Source: Isochrysis galbana
Lineage: Eukaryota; Haptophyta; Isochrysidales; Isochrysidaceae
NCBI GenBank assembly: GCA_018136815.1
Contig: CM030935.1
Span: forward strand, 5,524,448 to 5,588,447
DNA length: 64,000 nt
Direction of reading: 5' to 3'
Position numbers and translations under genes: made by a program
Shown: positions 1 through 10,300 of the stretch, piece after piece
Position numbering within the stretch: the stretch's first letter is position 1
Layout of the letters: the number at the start of each line of letters is the position of its first letter
Notes under the pieces: model-generated
What the model was told of the DNA's origin: nothing
What the model saw: only the letters and a program-made list of their open reading frames with translations
The model's database searches: none

Positions 1-443
1 CATAGACCACTTCCCCTGTAGTGTTGGCCGCCTTGCGGGGTCACTGTGATTCGGCAGTGATCGCGCCAGCGGCACCTGTAGCGACTCCTGCGCCGCCTGC
101 TTCTTCCAAGGCAGGTGGATAGCGCGGAACCGCTTGCTCCCCATCCCACCGTCTGCACCTCCCGCCACGTTTGGCGTCCTGGCAGTCGGCGACAGCGCAT
201 CCTCACCATAGAGTATGGGTGAAAGGCGCGCACGCTGCCGCGAGCGAACTAGGAAGAGGAAATAGAAGAGCGCGCCGGCTCCAACCAGCGTAGCAGTACA
301 TATGCGGAGTAGCAGACGGCGTCCTCTTCCCTGCCGCTGCTTTCGTGGGAATCGCGGGTGTGGCTCTTGCTCGGGCTCCCTTGGATCAGGACCCAAGGGC
401 TCCGCTGGGTGGCGTGAGCGCGAGTGAGTCAGCATCCACTCTG

Positions 444-560
<117 letters not shown>

Positions 561-640
561 CAGACCGAGGGGGGGGGAAGGAGAAGGAGAAGGGATCCCT
601 CCAGTGGATCCCTCGGGCGCTGGCCGCCTCCACTGCCGCC

Positions 641-643
641 TCC

Positions 644-734
<91 letters not shown>

Positions 735-1093
735 TCTCATCTCTCATCTCTCATCTCTCATCTCTCATCTCTCATCTCTCATCTCTCATCTCTCATCTCT
801 CATCTCTCATCTCTCATCTCTCATCTCTCTCTCTCTCATCTCTCATCTCTCATCTCTCATCTCTCATCTCTCATCTCTCATCTCTCATCTCTCATCTCTC
901 ATCTCTCATCTCTCATCTCTCATCTCTCATCTCTCATCTCTCATCTCTCATCTCTCATCTCTCATCTCTCATCTCTCATCTCTCATCTCTCTCTCTCATC
1001 TCCCATCTCTCATCTCTCATCTCTCATCTCTCATCTCTCATCTCTCATCTCTCATCTCTCATCTCTCATCTCTCATCTCTCATCTCTCTCTCA
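641..1093. repeat. (TC)n tract running into a CATCTCT heptamer satellite
   Basis: A TC dinucleotide tract (641 to about 730) turns into a tandem array of the heptamer CATCTCT that continues to about 1093 with occasional TCTC interruptions. The heptamer probably arose from the TC tract by a CA substitution followed by unit expansion. Together with the AG tract just upstream it makes a purine-to-pyrimidine strand switch across about 650 bp. Confidence 0.97.
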
Positions 1094-2284
1094 TGGGCCG
1101 GCGCGGGAGTCTCGGGGGAAAGAAGAGAGAGAGAGTGTGTGCGGGGGTGTCTCTCTCTCGGCGTCCTCGCCACACTGTGTGAAAACTTACGAGGGGTACG
1201 TACTTCACATACTAGAGGATGTATACTTCTTTATACGTCAGACGACGGAGGGAGAAGGAGGAGGGAGAGGAGGAGAGAGGAGATAAGAATATTGGTGTGA
1301 AATCAGCGAATCTGACTATCACAGGGAGTTCACCCTAGTAGAGCCCTAAAAACGGATTTTTGGGTGCCAGCGGTTCGGCTAGGGTGACCCGGGGGGGGGC
1401 AATATTTTGTGGTTGGCAGCAAGCACATAGGCAGTATTGGACTTGTTAAGCAGCATGGCACCTGTACATAAGGCTATGACCCCTTTTTTTCGTGCAAAAA
1501 AACCAAAAAACGCGAAAAGGCGAAAATAGCCAAAAAAAACGTGCAAAAACTTCTAACTACAACTACTAACTACTCGATAAGGCACCGATGACACGAAAAG
1601 AAGCACTGGAGATGGTAGTACGAACCCACCCCCTCACGACAAGCAAAGCATCCGAGTCTGAACTGGAACTGGGGACGCTTGGGCTTGTCTATGTTGCACT
1701 CACTGTACTCTGTACTGTACCAACAAAGACCCTTTTGACTTTTAACTTTTGAGCGGCCACTCGCTGTGCCTTCTTCGGCGGACCTCGCGAGCCACCGGTG
1801 CGATTCAGAAGAGCTTTCTCCGCTGCCACCTTCCCCATATCAACCAGCTCGTGCTCTGCGCGCCGTTGGATGGACATGCTCTGATGCGGGGCTCAGAGCT
1901 CAGAGCTCAGAGCTAGATATTCTTTATTCTGCCGAATTCATCGATCCCTGCCCTCATCACACATTGTTGGTTGGTTTGCGAGCGCGTAAGGGCTCGGCCT
2001 CGTCGAGAACCTGTGTCGCCCACGCAAGCACGCAAGACAGAGGGCAACCTAAGACAACAGGTGGAGAGATGGGATGGAGATGTCGAAAAGCAAAAACTTC
2101 TGAAGATTCAGGGCTACACACCTACTAGTTCCGGGACTCCCCTTCGCTATCTACACCGCCCTTATCTTCCCTCCCTCCACCTCTTCCCCTGCCCCCCTTC
2201 TTTCCTTTTTCTTCGGTTTCCGGGGTCCGGCCTCGGTGCGCTGCCCGCATGACTGAGCAGTTGTGCGGCCTCAAGTGCTCCACT
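1094..2284. other. No recognisable gene
   Basis: Mixed intergenic sequence with A-rich runs near 1490-1540. Short open frames exist but none has a recognisable family, exon structure or consistent composition. Confidence 0.5.
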
Positions 2285-2430
2285 CTAGGGACGCTAGGAG
2301 CGTCTCGCCGCCCCATCGTCCTTCGCTGTTTGTCCCCAGTCCAAAACCCCAAATTGAATTGCCCGACCCAATCCCGAATTTCATTCACCCAACTCCCGGC
2401 GGGGAGGAGGGCCAAAGCGCCGCGCTAGCC
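2285..2430 (-). repeat. Inverted repeat copy 1 (partner 5683-5832)
   Basis: About 146 bp that matches the reverse complement of 5683-5832 with scattered differences, including a shared GGCTAGCGCGGCGCTTTG end and a shared core around GGTGAATGAAATTC. The pair encloses the 624-residue coiled-coil ORF and the RY/D exon. It could be a pair of element ends or two copies of one dispersed repeat. Confidence 0.75.
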
Positions 2431-2577
2431 ACCCCATGAATGGGGCGGCCGCCATCCACCGGCGTAGCCGTGGAAGATTCGCATAGCACACACCGCCACA
2501 CCACCAACGAACTACTTATGTAAGACAGCCATTTGATGTAACAAAAAGTCTGTAGAATCTCATGCGGAGGCGCTTGC

Positions 2578-4452
2578 TCACAACAGGTCGAGACGCTTCT
2601 CCAACTCTTCGACTGAGGGCAGGCTCGATTGCGAAAGACATGTGGGCAAATTGGTAGCAAAATTGATCGAGTGCGTCCGTGTGGCATTTGCACTCACCTC
2701 GGAACATGGTAACGGCGCGGTTGTGGGAGTGGGCGCCAGAGTCGCTGAGACGGAAGCAGCCGAGGTAAAGCTGGGCACATTCCACGTGCTAGCAGACGGA
2801 TGGATCTGCTGAGTTCGCTGGTCTTCATGAGCCTTGATCGTCGACATCCGGGGACGCAAGACGGTGGTAGGGTCTTGTACGCCATTGTCACCCAAGCCTT
2901 GCCACAACCACTCATCGTCGCGATCACTATCAGTGTGCGTAGCTGCGAGGATGCTGGGCGTCTCCTGGCCAAAGCCGGCATGCAGACGAGCATTCTCCTG
3001 ACGAGCACTTAGGTAACCCAAGATATGTCGCGCATCGCGCACGGGGACCCTAACGGTGGGAACGTCGGCAGCACAAGGTGGCCCAAAGCTAACTTGCGGC
3101 CCTGGACCTCGAGAAGCGAAAGCAGCTATGTTCTTGAGCCGCTCTGCCATATCTTTTGACTTGCGACTGGCTTGCTCAACTCGATCCAGCTCAGCTGGAG
3201 TCTCTCCCAAGCAGTTATGATCAGTCTGAGAAGTCCTCGTGCACCCCTCACTGTCTAATCTCTGCTCGGCAGCATGATCAGCCCCTACTGATTCTGCGAT
3301 GCTGCTGTTGCTGCTTTCATCACTCCAAGAGACAGACTTTGGAGCCCGCGAACCGTTCGTCGACATTGGTTGCGCTCGGGAGGTGGCAGTCGAGGCGCTG
3401 AAGAGAGGAGGAGAAGGTGCTATGTGAGGTGGCATCGGCGACTCAGCATCCAATTCGCTGCAATCCACGGTAAAATATTGAGCACGGCTATACTGGTCAT
3501 CGTGGCACTCTTTACCGTGGCAGCCACCCTCCTTAACGTCTCCTCCTCCCGTTTCCTCTCCCTCTTCCTCGCCCTCCTCCTCTCCCGCTTCCTCCTCCCC
3601 TTCCTCGACGGTCGCCATACCGCCATCAAACGCATGCCTTGCACTGCGCGCATTCCCTTGACTCTCTGCTCGAGCTGCCACGCGATCGATGGCTCCATCC
3701 ACAATAACGTCGGCAGCTCCTTCTGTGCTGCAGAGCGAGGCAGCATCGCAAGCCCGGCGTCTAATCTCTGCATCATCGGAGCGACTTGACTGTGCTCTAG
3801 CTTTTGCTTCAGCGCGGGCTGCTCCGCGAGAAAGGGCATCGGCTACAGCAGCTCTAGCTTCTGCAGCCGCCCTTGCTCCTGCCTCTATGAAATCCGCTGA
3901 CTCTCGCACTGCTGATGAAGGAGTAGGATCACAGCCGTTCACGACATACGTCGGACCAGCTTGTTCACCCCTGCGAACTGCCGGCGGAGGGGGGCCACGA
4001 AGGGCCCTCTTCGCGGTGAGCCGCTCAGCATGCATCGCCTGTTCCGCCTGATTAGCTTTTCGATTTGCCGCCGCCAGCTGCTGTGTGGCCGCCCTGAGTG
4101 CTGCGCGCAGTGTGGCAGCGTCTGCGCGCGCTTCTTTGGCCGCCTCCTCCTGCGCTCGCAATTCGGCCACCGCGGCGAGCAGCTGCTTCGTCAGCGCGGC
4201 CAGCTTGCGGTCCCTTCTCTTGACCTCCGCCTCGGCGCTCCTTCGCATCGCCTCTGAAGCCTCTGCCTGTTCTGAGCGCGCGGCAAGCTCGTCTTCCGCG
4301 GCCCTAAGCATCGCAACGAGAAGCTCTGTCTGCAGCGCGCCCGCCATCGCCCGAGCGCCGCTGGGGTCGCGAGGGAGGTCAGGCGCTAAGCGGCGGCCAA
4401 CGACCGCGACGGAGGAGCCGACACCCACACCGCCGCCTTCAAATGGAACCAT
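2578..4452 (-). CDS. Hypothetical coiled-coil protein
   Basis: A single open frame of 624 residues with no family I recognise. Residues about 40-150 are Ala/Glu/Arg-rich with heptad-like spacing and are predicted by eye to form a long coiled coil; residues about 185-225 are a second Ala/Arg/Glu helix. The middle (about 275-310) is a Glu/Gly acidic stretch, and the C-terminal half is low-complexity Ser/Thr/Pro ending in a short helix (EELEKRL). There is no signal peptide or membrane segment. The first Met gives 624 residues; the Met at residue 36 begins a more protein-like amphipathic sequence and may be the true start. The frame is long and uninterrupted in GC-rich DNA, where long open frames can arise by chance, but the opposite-strand shadows are much shorter. 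It lies between two inverted repeats, so a mobile-element origin is possible. Confidence 0.5.
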   Translation of the reverse strand: MVPFEGGGVGVGSSVAVVGRRLAPDLPRDPSGARAMAGALQTELLVAMLRAAEDELAARSEQAEASEAMRRSAEAEVKRRDRKLAALTKQLLAAVAELRAQEEAAKEARADAATLRAALRAATQQLAAANRKANQAEQAMHAERLTAKRALRGPPPPAVRRGEQAGPTYVVNGCDPTPSSAVRESADFIEAGARAAAEARAAVADALSRGAARAEAKARAQSSRSDDAEIRRRACDAASLCSTEGAADVIVDGAIDRVAARAESQGNARSARHAFDGGMATVEEGEEEAGEEEGEEEGEETGGGDVKEGGCHGKECHDDQYSRAQYFTVDCSELDAESPMPPHIAPSPPLFSASTATSRAQPMSTNGSRAPKSVSWSDESSNSSIAESVGADHAAEQRLDSEGCTRTSQTDHNCLGETPAELDRVEQASRKSKDMAERLKNIAAFASRGPGPQVSFGPPCAADVPTVRVPVRDARHILGYLSARQENARLHAGFGQETPSILAATHTDSDRDDEWLWQGLGDNGVQDPTTVLRPRMSTIKAHEDQRTQQIHPSASTWNVPSFTSAASVSATLAPTPTTAPLPCSEVSANATRTHSINFATNLPTCLSQSSLPSVEELEKRLDLL

Positions 4453-4775
4453 GTCCAGGGATACCGAGGGGGGAGGGAGAGAGGGAGGGGACGAGGGGAC
4501 GCAGTAAGCAGTAAGAAGTTAACAGTAATAGAGAAAGAAGGAAGTACTCCTACTCCTAGGCAAGAAGCAAGAAGCTGAAGAAGCAAGTAGAACTCCTAGA
4601 TGGGAAACACGGCAGGGGGGGAATTGTTGGCAGTGGGAGATCATGGACGGCTGCCGCGCTCGAAACAAGGGGAGATTGCAACCCACACCCCTTTCTCTGC
4701 TTTCTCTCCTTCTCCCGTCTCGGGAGATCGCACCCCACACCCCTTTCTCTCCTTCTCCTATCTCCTTGTAGCCAG

Positions 4776-4895
4776 AACTATTGTCATAGTTTTAGCGATG
4801 GAGCGCGCGCCGACCGCTCCTACCTCCCAGCACCCCGCCGCCACGACGCCCCATAGGCTGTGGCCACAGGGAACGAGCCTCAGCCGGAGATCATA
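4776..4895 (+). mobile_element. Retroposon head fragment with MERA-type ORF start
   Basis: The sequence ACTATTGTCATAGTTTTAGCG followed by an ATG opens a short frame beginning MERAPTAPTS. The same head and N-terminal peptide recur at 48255 (plus) and near 31641 (minus), so this is a truncated copy of that retroposon. The following sequence to about 5020, containing a CAATGCGATTGTTAATTG motif, is shared in inverted orientation with 47115-47300, marking a second dispersed repeat. Confidence 0.65.
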
Positions 4896-5024
4896 AACCC
4901 CAGCCGGAGACCATAAACAGCTACATTATCATTGCCAAAGTTGCATTTGTCAATGCGATTGTTAATTGTCTAGGAACAAGTAATGGCACACACACTCACT
5001 CTCATAAACATAGGGGATAGGCTA

Positions 5025-5639
5025 CTACAGCTGCTTGGCGCCCCACAGTTTGGCCACCGCCGCCGCCTCCTCTGTCTTCCTCCTGCGGCTTCGCACCTGC
5101 GCTCGCATCTCCGCCTCCGCTTCTTCTTCAGCCAAGGCGGCATGGCTCGACTCGTAAGTGACGCGGAGCCGCGCCATCTTGCGCGCTCGCATCACCTCCG
5201 CGGAATCAGGCGAAGAGGGAGGAAGGGCCACGCCACACGGGGGGCTAAGAAGAACCGAAGAAGGGCCGCTGCTGCTTCCTGAACCCCGCTTGGCGTAATC
5301 GCGTGCATGGTGCTGTGGTGACTCTAGAAACTGGTGGCCGGGCAATGACAGGCATGCAACGCCATCGTACCTGTGGTTTATGGCGCCATGCCAACGCCCA
5401 CCGCCGCGACAATCTTCGTATTGCCGGTCGCGATATCGCTCATCGCGATATCGCTCATCGTGGTATCGCTCATCGCGATACTGCTCATCACGATACTGCC
5501 CGTCGCGATACTGCCCGTCGCGATAGCGCCCATCGACATACGACTTGTCACCGTACGGCCCACCGTGCGAGCTGTCGTTCCAGCCACCAGCATCTCGCCA
5601 ACCTCTGCGCCCAAAGTCGCTGGCGTGTCGAGTCGAGCG
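5025..5639 (-). CDS. 3' exon of an RY/D-repeat (RNA-binding-like) protein
   Basis: On the minus strand the frame is open from just after a TAG at 5642 to a TAG at 5025, about 204 codons. It starts Gly/Arg/Trp/Asp-rich, then has about eight 5-residue repeats of the type RYRDE/QYRDG (encoded by a 15-bp tandem repeat at about 5410-5540), a Gly/Arg patch, and a charged Ala/Glu/Arg helical C-terminus ending KLWGAKQL. Arg-Tyr-Asp repeats of this kind occur in RNA-binding and splicing-associated proteins, but no folded domain is visible here. The reading frame was picked because the 15-bp unit gives a polar, low-complexity protein in this frame and hydrophobic nonsense in the others. No start is visible, so upstream exons probably exist. 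The assignment as coding is moderate. Confidence 0.45.
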   Translation of the reverse strand, partial: RSTRHASDFGRRGWRDAGGWNDSSHGGPYGDKSYVDGRYRDGQYRDGQYRDEQYRDERYHDERYRDERYRDRQYEDCRGGGRWHGAINHRYDGVACLSLPGHQFLESPQHHARDYAKRGSGSSSGPSSVLLSPPCGVALPPSSPDSAEVMRARKMARLRVTYESSHAALAEEEAEAEMRAQVRSRRRKTEEAAAVAKLWGAKQL

Positions 5640-5682
5640 CTACCGGAGGGCTCTGAGCCACTCCGTCGCGAGCGGCACCGGC

Positions 5683-5832
5683 GGCTAGCGCGGCGCTTTG
5701 TCCCTCCTCCCCACCGGGAGTCGGGTGAATGAAATTCTGGACTGGGTCGGGCAACCCCATTCGGGTGTATGGACAGGGAACGAACGGCGAACGAAGGACT
5801 GTGGGGCGGCGAGGCGCTCCTAGCGGCCCTAG
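5683..5832 (+). repeat. Inverted repeat copy 2 (partner 2285-2430)
   Basis: Reverse-complement partner of 2285-2430. It ends three bases before the outer end of the chromovirus LTR at 5835, so the LTR retrotransposon probably inserted at or next to this repeat. Confidence 0.75.
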
Positions 5833-5834
5833 TG

Positions 5835-6947
5835 TGTTGGGTTTTAAGAGATTGTTAGACCTACAAAGAACTCTTCCCTCAGGGAGGGAGCCTAGGCTGC
5901 TTGAGTGCAGCGACGCAGCGAACAACGACGGACAAAGAGCCTGAGAACAACAGGATACACCGACTCACGAACACACCGGAATCATTCACCCAAACAAAGC
6001 AAATTATCAAGCAACCGCGACCCCAAATCACCGATAACTCAAACACGTCGCGAGAGACGGAGAGAGAGAGCGAGAGAGAGAGAGACTCCGCAGCGACGGC
6101 CGGAGCGTGTCTCCGTTGTAACTTCCCACGTAGCGGAGAGTCCGAAGGGGAGCGTCATGTCGCGCGACCACGGCGATCACTTTGGATACAGATCGCAACG
6201 AGATGTCTTCACGACCGAATAAATCTTGCCGTTGAGCGTGAACCTTCTAGACGCTTCTAACGAACAACCCTGAGTAGCAACCAAGGGGAAGAAACACCAA
6301 AGGGGCCAAGGCTTGCATGTAACTTGCATCAAGGGGAAAGATTCCCTCACCTAGGAAGCGAACCTACACCGATCTCCAAGGGGAGATGGCAAATTAAACC
6401 TCAAATCTCGAGCGGCTAGAGCAACCGACTCGCTCGCCAAAACCTTGACCGAGAAGAAAGAAGCAAGGACCTACAAGCCAAGGGTAGCGGACCTAGGGAA
6501 TGTGAGAGGAAGTTTCCGAACGCCAACGCCAAACGCCGAACGCGGGGATTCAACGAAACCCTAACCAGGCCAAGCAGAACCTACGAAGAACAGGCCTGGA
6601 CAACAACGAAAGTCAGCAGGTCCCAAGAAAGAACCGGAACCCAACAAGAAACGACAAGCCTTGCAAGAAGCTAAACAAGCCTTCACAAGGTAACTCGAGA
6701 GCCTGAGACAAGCGCGCAGCGAGTGACAGGCGACCTGGCTCCTTTGGGTCAAGATTACCCGAAAGGAGGAAACCTGGAATCTAGACCTGACAAACAGGCT
6801 AGAAGGAACGAAACAAGAACTCGAATTCTAGATCGCTAGGGACGAACCCTACCAACCTAGATGTACCTGAGCTTCACCGTGTGGCCGCACGGCGAAGGAC
6901 CTGGAAACAAGAGCCTGGAAATCGCATCATCTAGGATGAATGCGACA
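5835..6947 (-). mobile_element. 3' LTR of the Ty3/gypsy chromovirus
   Basis: Read on the minus strand this 1,113-bp segment starts TGTCGCATTC directly after a purine tract (GTCGGGGGG) and ends CCCAACA, giving the TG...CA termini of an LTR. It lies immediately downstream of the pol stop codon. The same TGTCGCATTC start recurs at 29440, 52418 and, inverted, at 59484, each followed by related sequence, which fixes the boundary. The matching 5' LTR was not found to the right; it should lie in or beyond the gap at 13957. Confidence 0.75.
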
Positions 6948-7324
6948 CCCCCCGACTAAGATCGAGACGTCTCCCGATGTCGAGCGGTGAACCTGGAAAC
7001 AGAGACCTGGAACCTGGAACCTGAGCTGACCAGAGGTCAGAATCGGAACAAGAAGCAACGGAACATAGCGAGCGAAACGTGGAGACAAGAACACCCTTTG
7101 GATCCAAAGCGAGCACGAAATCGGCGGCTTAACGCGGCGGCCTCTTTCGTACGCACTGCCCCACCCACTTCTCCCTTTTACAGGAGCTTTGCTCGGGTGT
7201 TGCGCCGGGTGTAGAGCGCAGGCAGCACGCGTTCAGCACCTCCATGATTCGCTCTTGAACTCGGAGCCCTAGCCGAGGCGTGGGGCTAGCCTAGAGGGAC
7301 GGGTCCCTTACCCAAGACATGGGA
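6948..7324 (-). other. Polypurine tract and 3' untranslated part of the chromovirus
   Basis: About 375 bp between the pol stop and the LTR. The end next to the LTR reads GTCGGGGGG on the minus strand, the expected primer site for plus-strand DNA synthesis. No ORF in this stretch is recognisable; no env-like gene is present. Confidence 0.65.
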
Positions 7325-10300
7325 TCAACGGGAGTGGAGCCTGGAGCGAGTGCGCGAAGACGGCGCATCGAGAACGGGAGGAAGAGGAGTATCCCTGGCC
7401 GACGAAGAAGTTGCTTCCGGGGACTCAACATCTTCTGGACAAGTCTCTTCGACGGAGCGATCATAATCATCAAGCAAATCAGAACAACGACGGAGCAACT
7501 CGGAACGAGGCTCCCAGGTGGCTTCTCGAATAGAATAGCCACGCCACTTCACGAGGTACTCGATAGAACCGCCATGGCTACGACGATCGAGCAACTTTTC
7601 AACGATGTACTCGTCGTCAGCCAGCGGCTCTTCATCAACGAAAGTATGATACGGCCGGAGGTTCGAGATATGCACCTCCTCCTTGACTAACCGGTTCTCC
7701 AAATCACGGAGTCGGTACCTAGTGTCGGACAGAGCCTCTACGACGCGGTAGGGACCCGAGTAGATGAATTGCAACTTGTTGGCATGGCCTGGTAATCGCA
7801 TGCAGACGCGATCCCCAGGTTCGAAACGCGCTGGTCTTTGAGACTTGATGGTAGCGTCACGGACTGACTCAGCCTGAGCGGCTAGGGTAGCCTCGAGAGC
7901 GCTGGACCAAGAGAGGCGGAGGCTCGCATTGAGCCTGGATGCGTACGAGCGAACGTCGGCGGACGCCGCCTCGAGAGCAGTTGGCGAAACGGTCTTCGGA
8001 TCAGAGAGTTGAGCGGGCAGACGCAGCTCACGCCCAAAGATCAAAGACGCTGGAGACCGGGAGGTGACACGACCGGAAGAGGCCCTCAACGAGAGGAGTA
8101 GGAACGGCAAATGGTCGACCCAATGACCGCCACCCTCGTTCGAGGCGCGCATCAAACGAATGAGCGTTTGCTGAGCGCGTTCGACGAAGCCTACACCCTC
8201 ATGTCGGTACGGCTCTGTACTCGACAAATCAGTCCCGGTGAGCTCCAGAATACGCGAAACAAGAACCGAACATAGATTCGAACCGGCGTCGGTTCGAAGC
8301 TGCCTAGGGACTCCATAACGCGTCACAATCAAGCGGATGAACATGTCCAAGGCCACCTCCGACGAAGGATCCCCATTCGAAGGCTCAGCCTCAATCCATC
8401 GAGTGAGCGAGTCGATGAAGACGACCAGCTTGTCGTAACCCGAGACTCCAGGCACGAAGTTGTGAGTGGGAGCCAGTGCGAGCACGTCGCAGTAGACCAC
8501 ATCAAAGGGGTAGGTGCCCACGGAGAGACCGGAGGGCGACGCTAGAGCCCTAGGTAGCGGCTTGGCGAGGGTGCACTCGTGGCATTCCCGGACGTAGGAT
8601 GCAACGTCGGAAGACATGCCAGGCCAGTATACCCGAGTACGAAGAAGACCGGACATACGAGAAACTCCAAGGTGACCGGAGCGATCGTGGTAGGCAAAGA
8701 GGTAGCGAGACCGCAACGAGGGCGGAACATAGAGCACTAGCGAGTCCGGGTCGGTGGAGTCAAGGACGGTGCGATAGTAGACGAGCCCATCGTGAACGAC
8801 GAAACGGCGAAACATCTTGGATTGCTGAGCGGAAACGGGAGCGGGAGCGACAGGACTGGAACACGAATCATCGTCGGCAATGGGGCCCGAGGCGACGGCC
8901 GGCGGAGGCGACCCTTGGCCTGATGGCTCGTGATTGACCGTCTCTCCTGAACCTAGGAGTGGCTCTACGAACGGATCTTCCGCCAGGGCCGCTCTCATCT
9001 CTTCGGAAGTCGGCGTACCCGGAGCCAAATAACTGGACTGGATGGCGGGCCCGGAATCGGAGGCTCGACGACGAGATCGGTCCAAAGCTTGAAGCCCTCG
9101 CGCCGTAACTACGGAGCGCGTGATGGCAGCCACCGGATGAGACCGTTCATGCTCGGCTAGAGACTCTGAGCCGGGCTCACGTACCGCTAGCGACGCTGGG
9201 CCGGCGAGTGATTCATCTTCGTGTTCCGGCTCCAGGGATGCTAGCCGGGACAGCCCGTCAGCATCCTGATGAACAGCTCCTGGTTTATGTTCGACATCGA
9301 ACCGGTAATCAGCCAACTTGAGAGCCCACCGAGTCAGCCGAGAGGCTGGCCCACCGGCTACTTGATCCTTCATGGTATGCAGCCATCGCAGCGCGGAGTG
9401 GTCGACGACTAACTTGAACCGACGCCCCCAAAGGTAGGGTCGCCAATTTCGGATTGATTCCAGGGCAGCCAAGAGTTCGATCTCGGTCACCGTCCAATGG
9501 CGTTCGGCCGAGGTGAGACTGCGAGCGTAGTACCCAACGACTCGTTCACGGTTATCGTCTCCTAGCTGCGAGAGGATGCCGGCGATGCCCAACTTGCTAG
9601 CCCCATCGGTCTTGACGATGAAGGGCCGATCATCCCTGGGTGGAGTCAAGACGGGCTCCGAAGTGATCGCTGTCTTGAGCTCTTGGATAGCTCGGCGACA
9701 CTCCTCGGACTGGGACTCTTTTGCCACGTCGCAGCCCTTCCGCGTGAGAGCAGTGAGAGGAGCAGCCTTAGCGGCGAATTGGCGAATGAATCGACGGTAG
9801 TAGGAGCAAAGGCCGAGGAAAGATCGAACCGCTTCCAAGGAGTTGATGGATGACGGGTCGATGTCGGCGACAGCTGCGACCTTCTTCGGGTCCATCTTGA
9901 GACCTTCCCTCGAGACAACGTGACCGAGGTACTCCGTAGAGGTGGCAAAGAAGACACACTTGGACATCTTGCAGGTCAGGCCGGCCCACTCTAGCCGCTC
10001 GAGAACTAGGTCTAGCCGGTGAAGCATTTGCTCGAACGAAGCTTGTGCCCTGGCCTCTTCGGAAGGACCCACTCCCGTTGACCAGATGCCGACATCATCG
10101 AGGTAAGGCATGCAGATCTCCCACGATAGCGCACCGAGAACGATGTCCATCAAGCGGCACATGTAGGAGGGACCTGATTGGATGCCGAACGGTAGAAAGT
10201 TGAACTCGTATTTGCCGCGGGGGGTAGTGAAAGCGGTGATATGTTTGTGCGATTCTTTGATCGGGATGCCCCAAAAACCAGAGGCTAAATCGAGAGTACA

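Noticed and set aside
5410-5540. CRISPR-like short regular repeats
   Set aside because: Contiguous 15-bp units without unique spacers, in a eukaryotic coding context.
7319-7690. Plus-strand ORFs across the chromovirus pol region
   Set aside because: Antisense shadows of the intact 1,761-codon pol frame.
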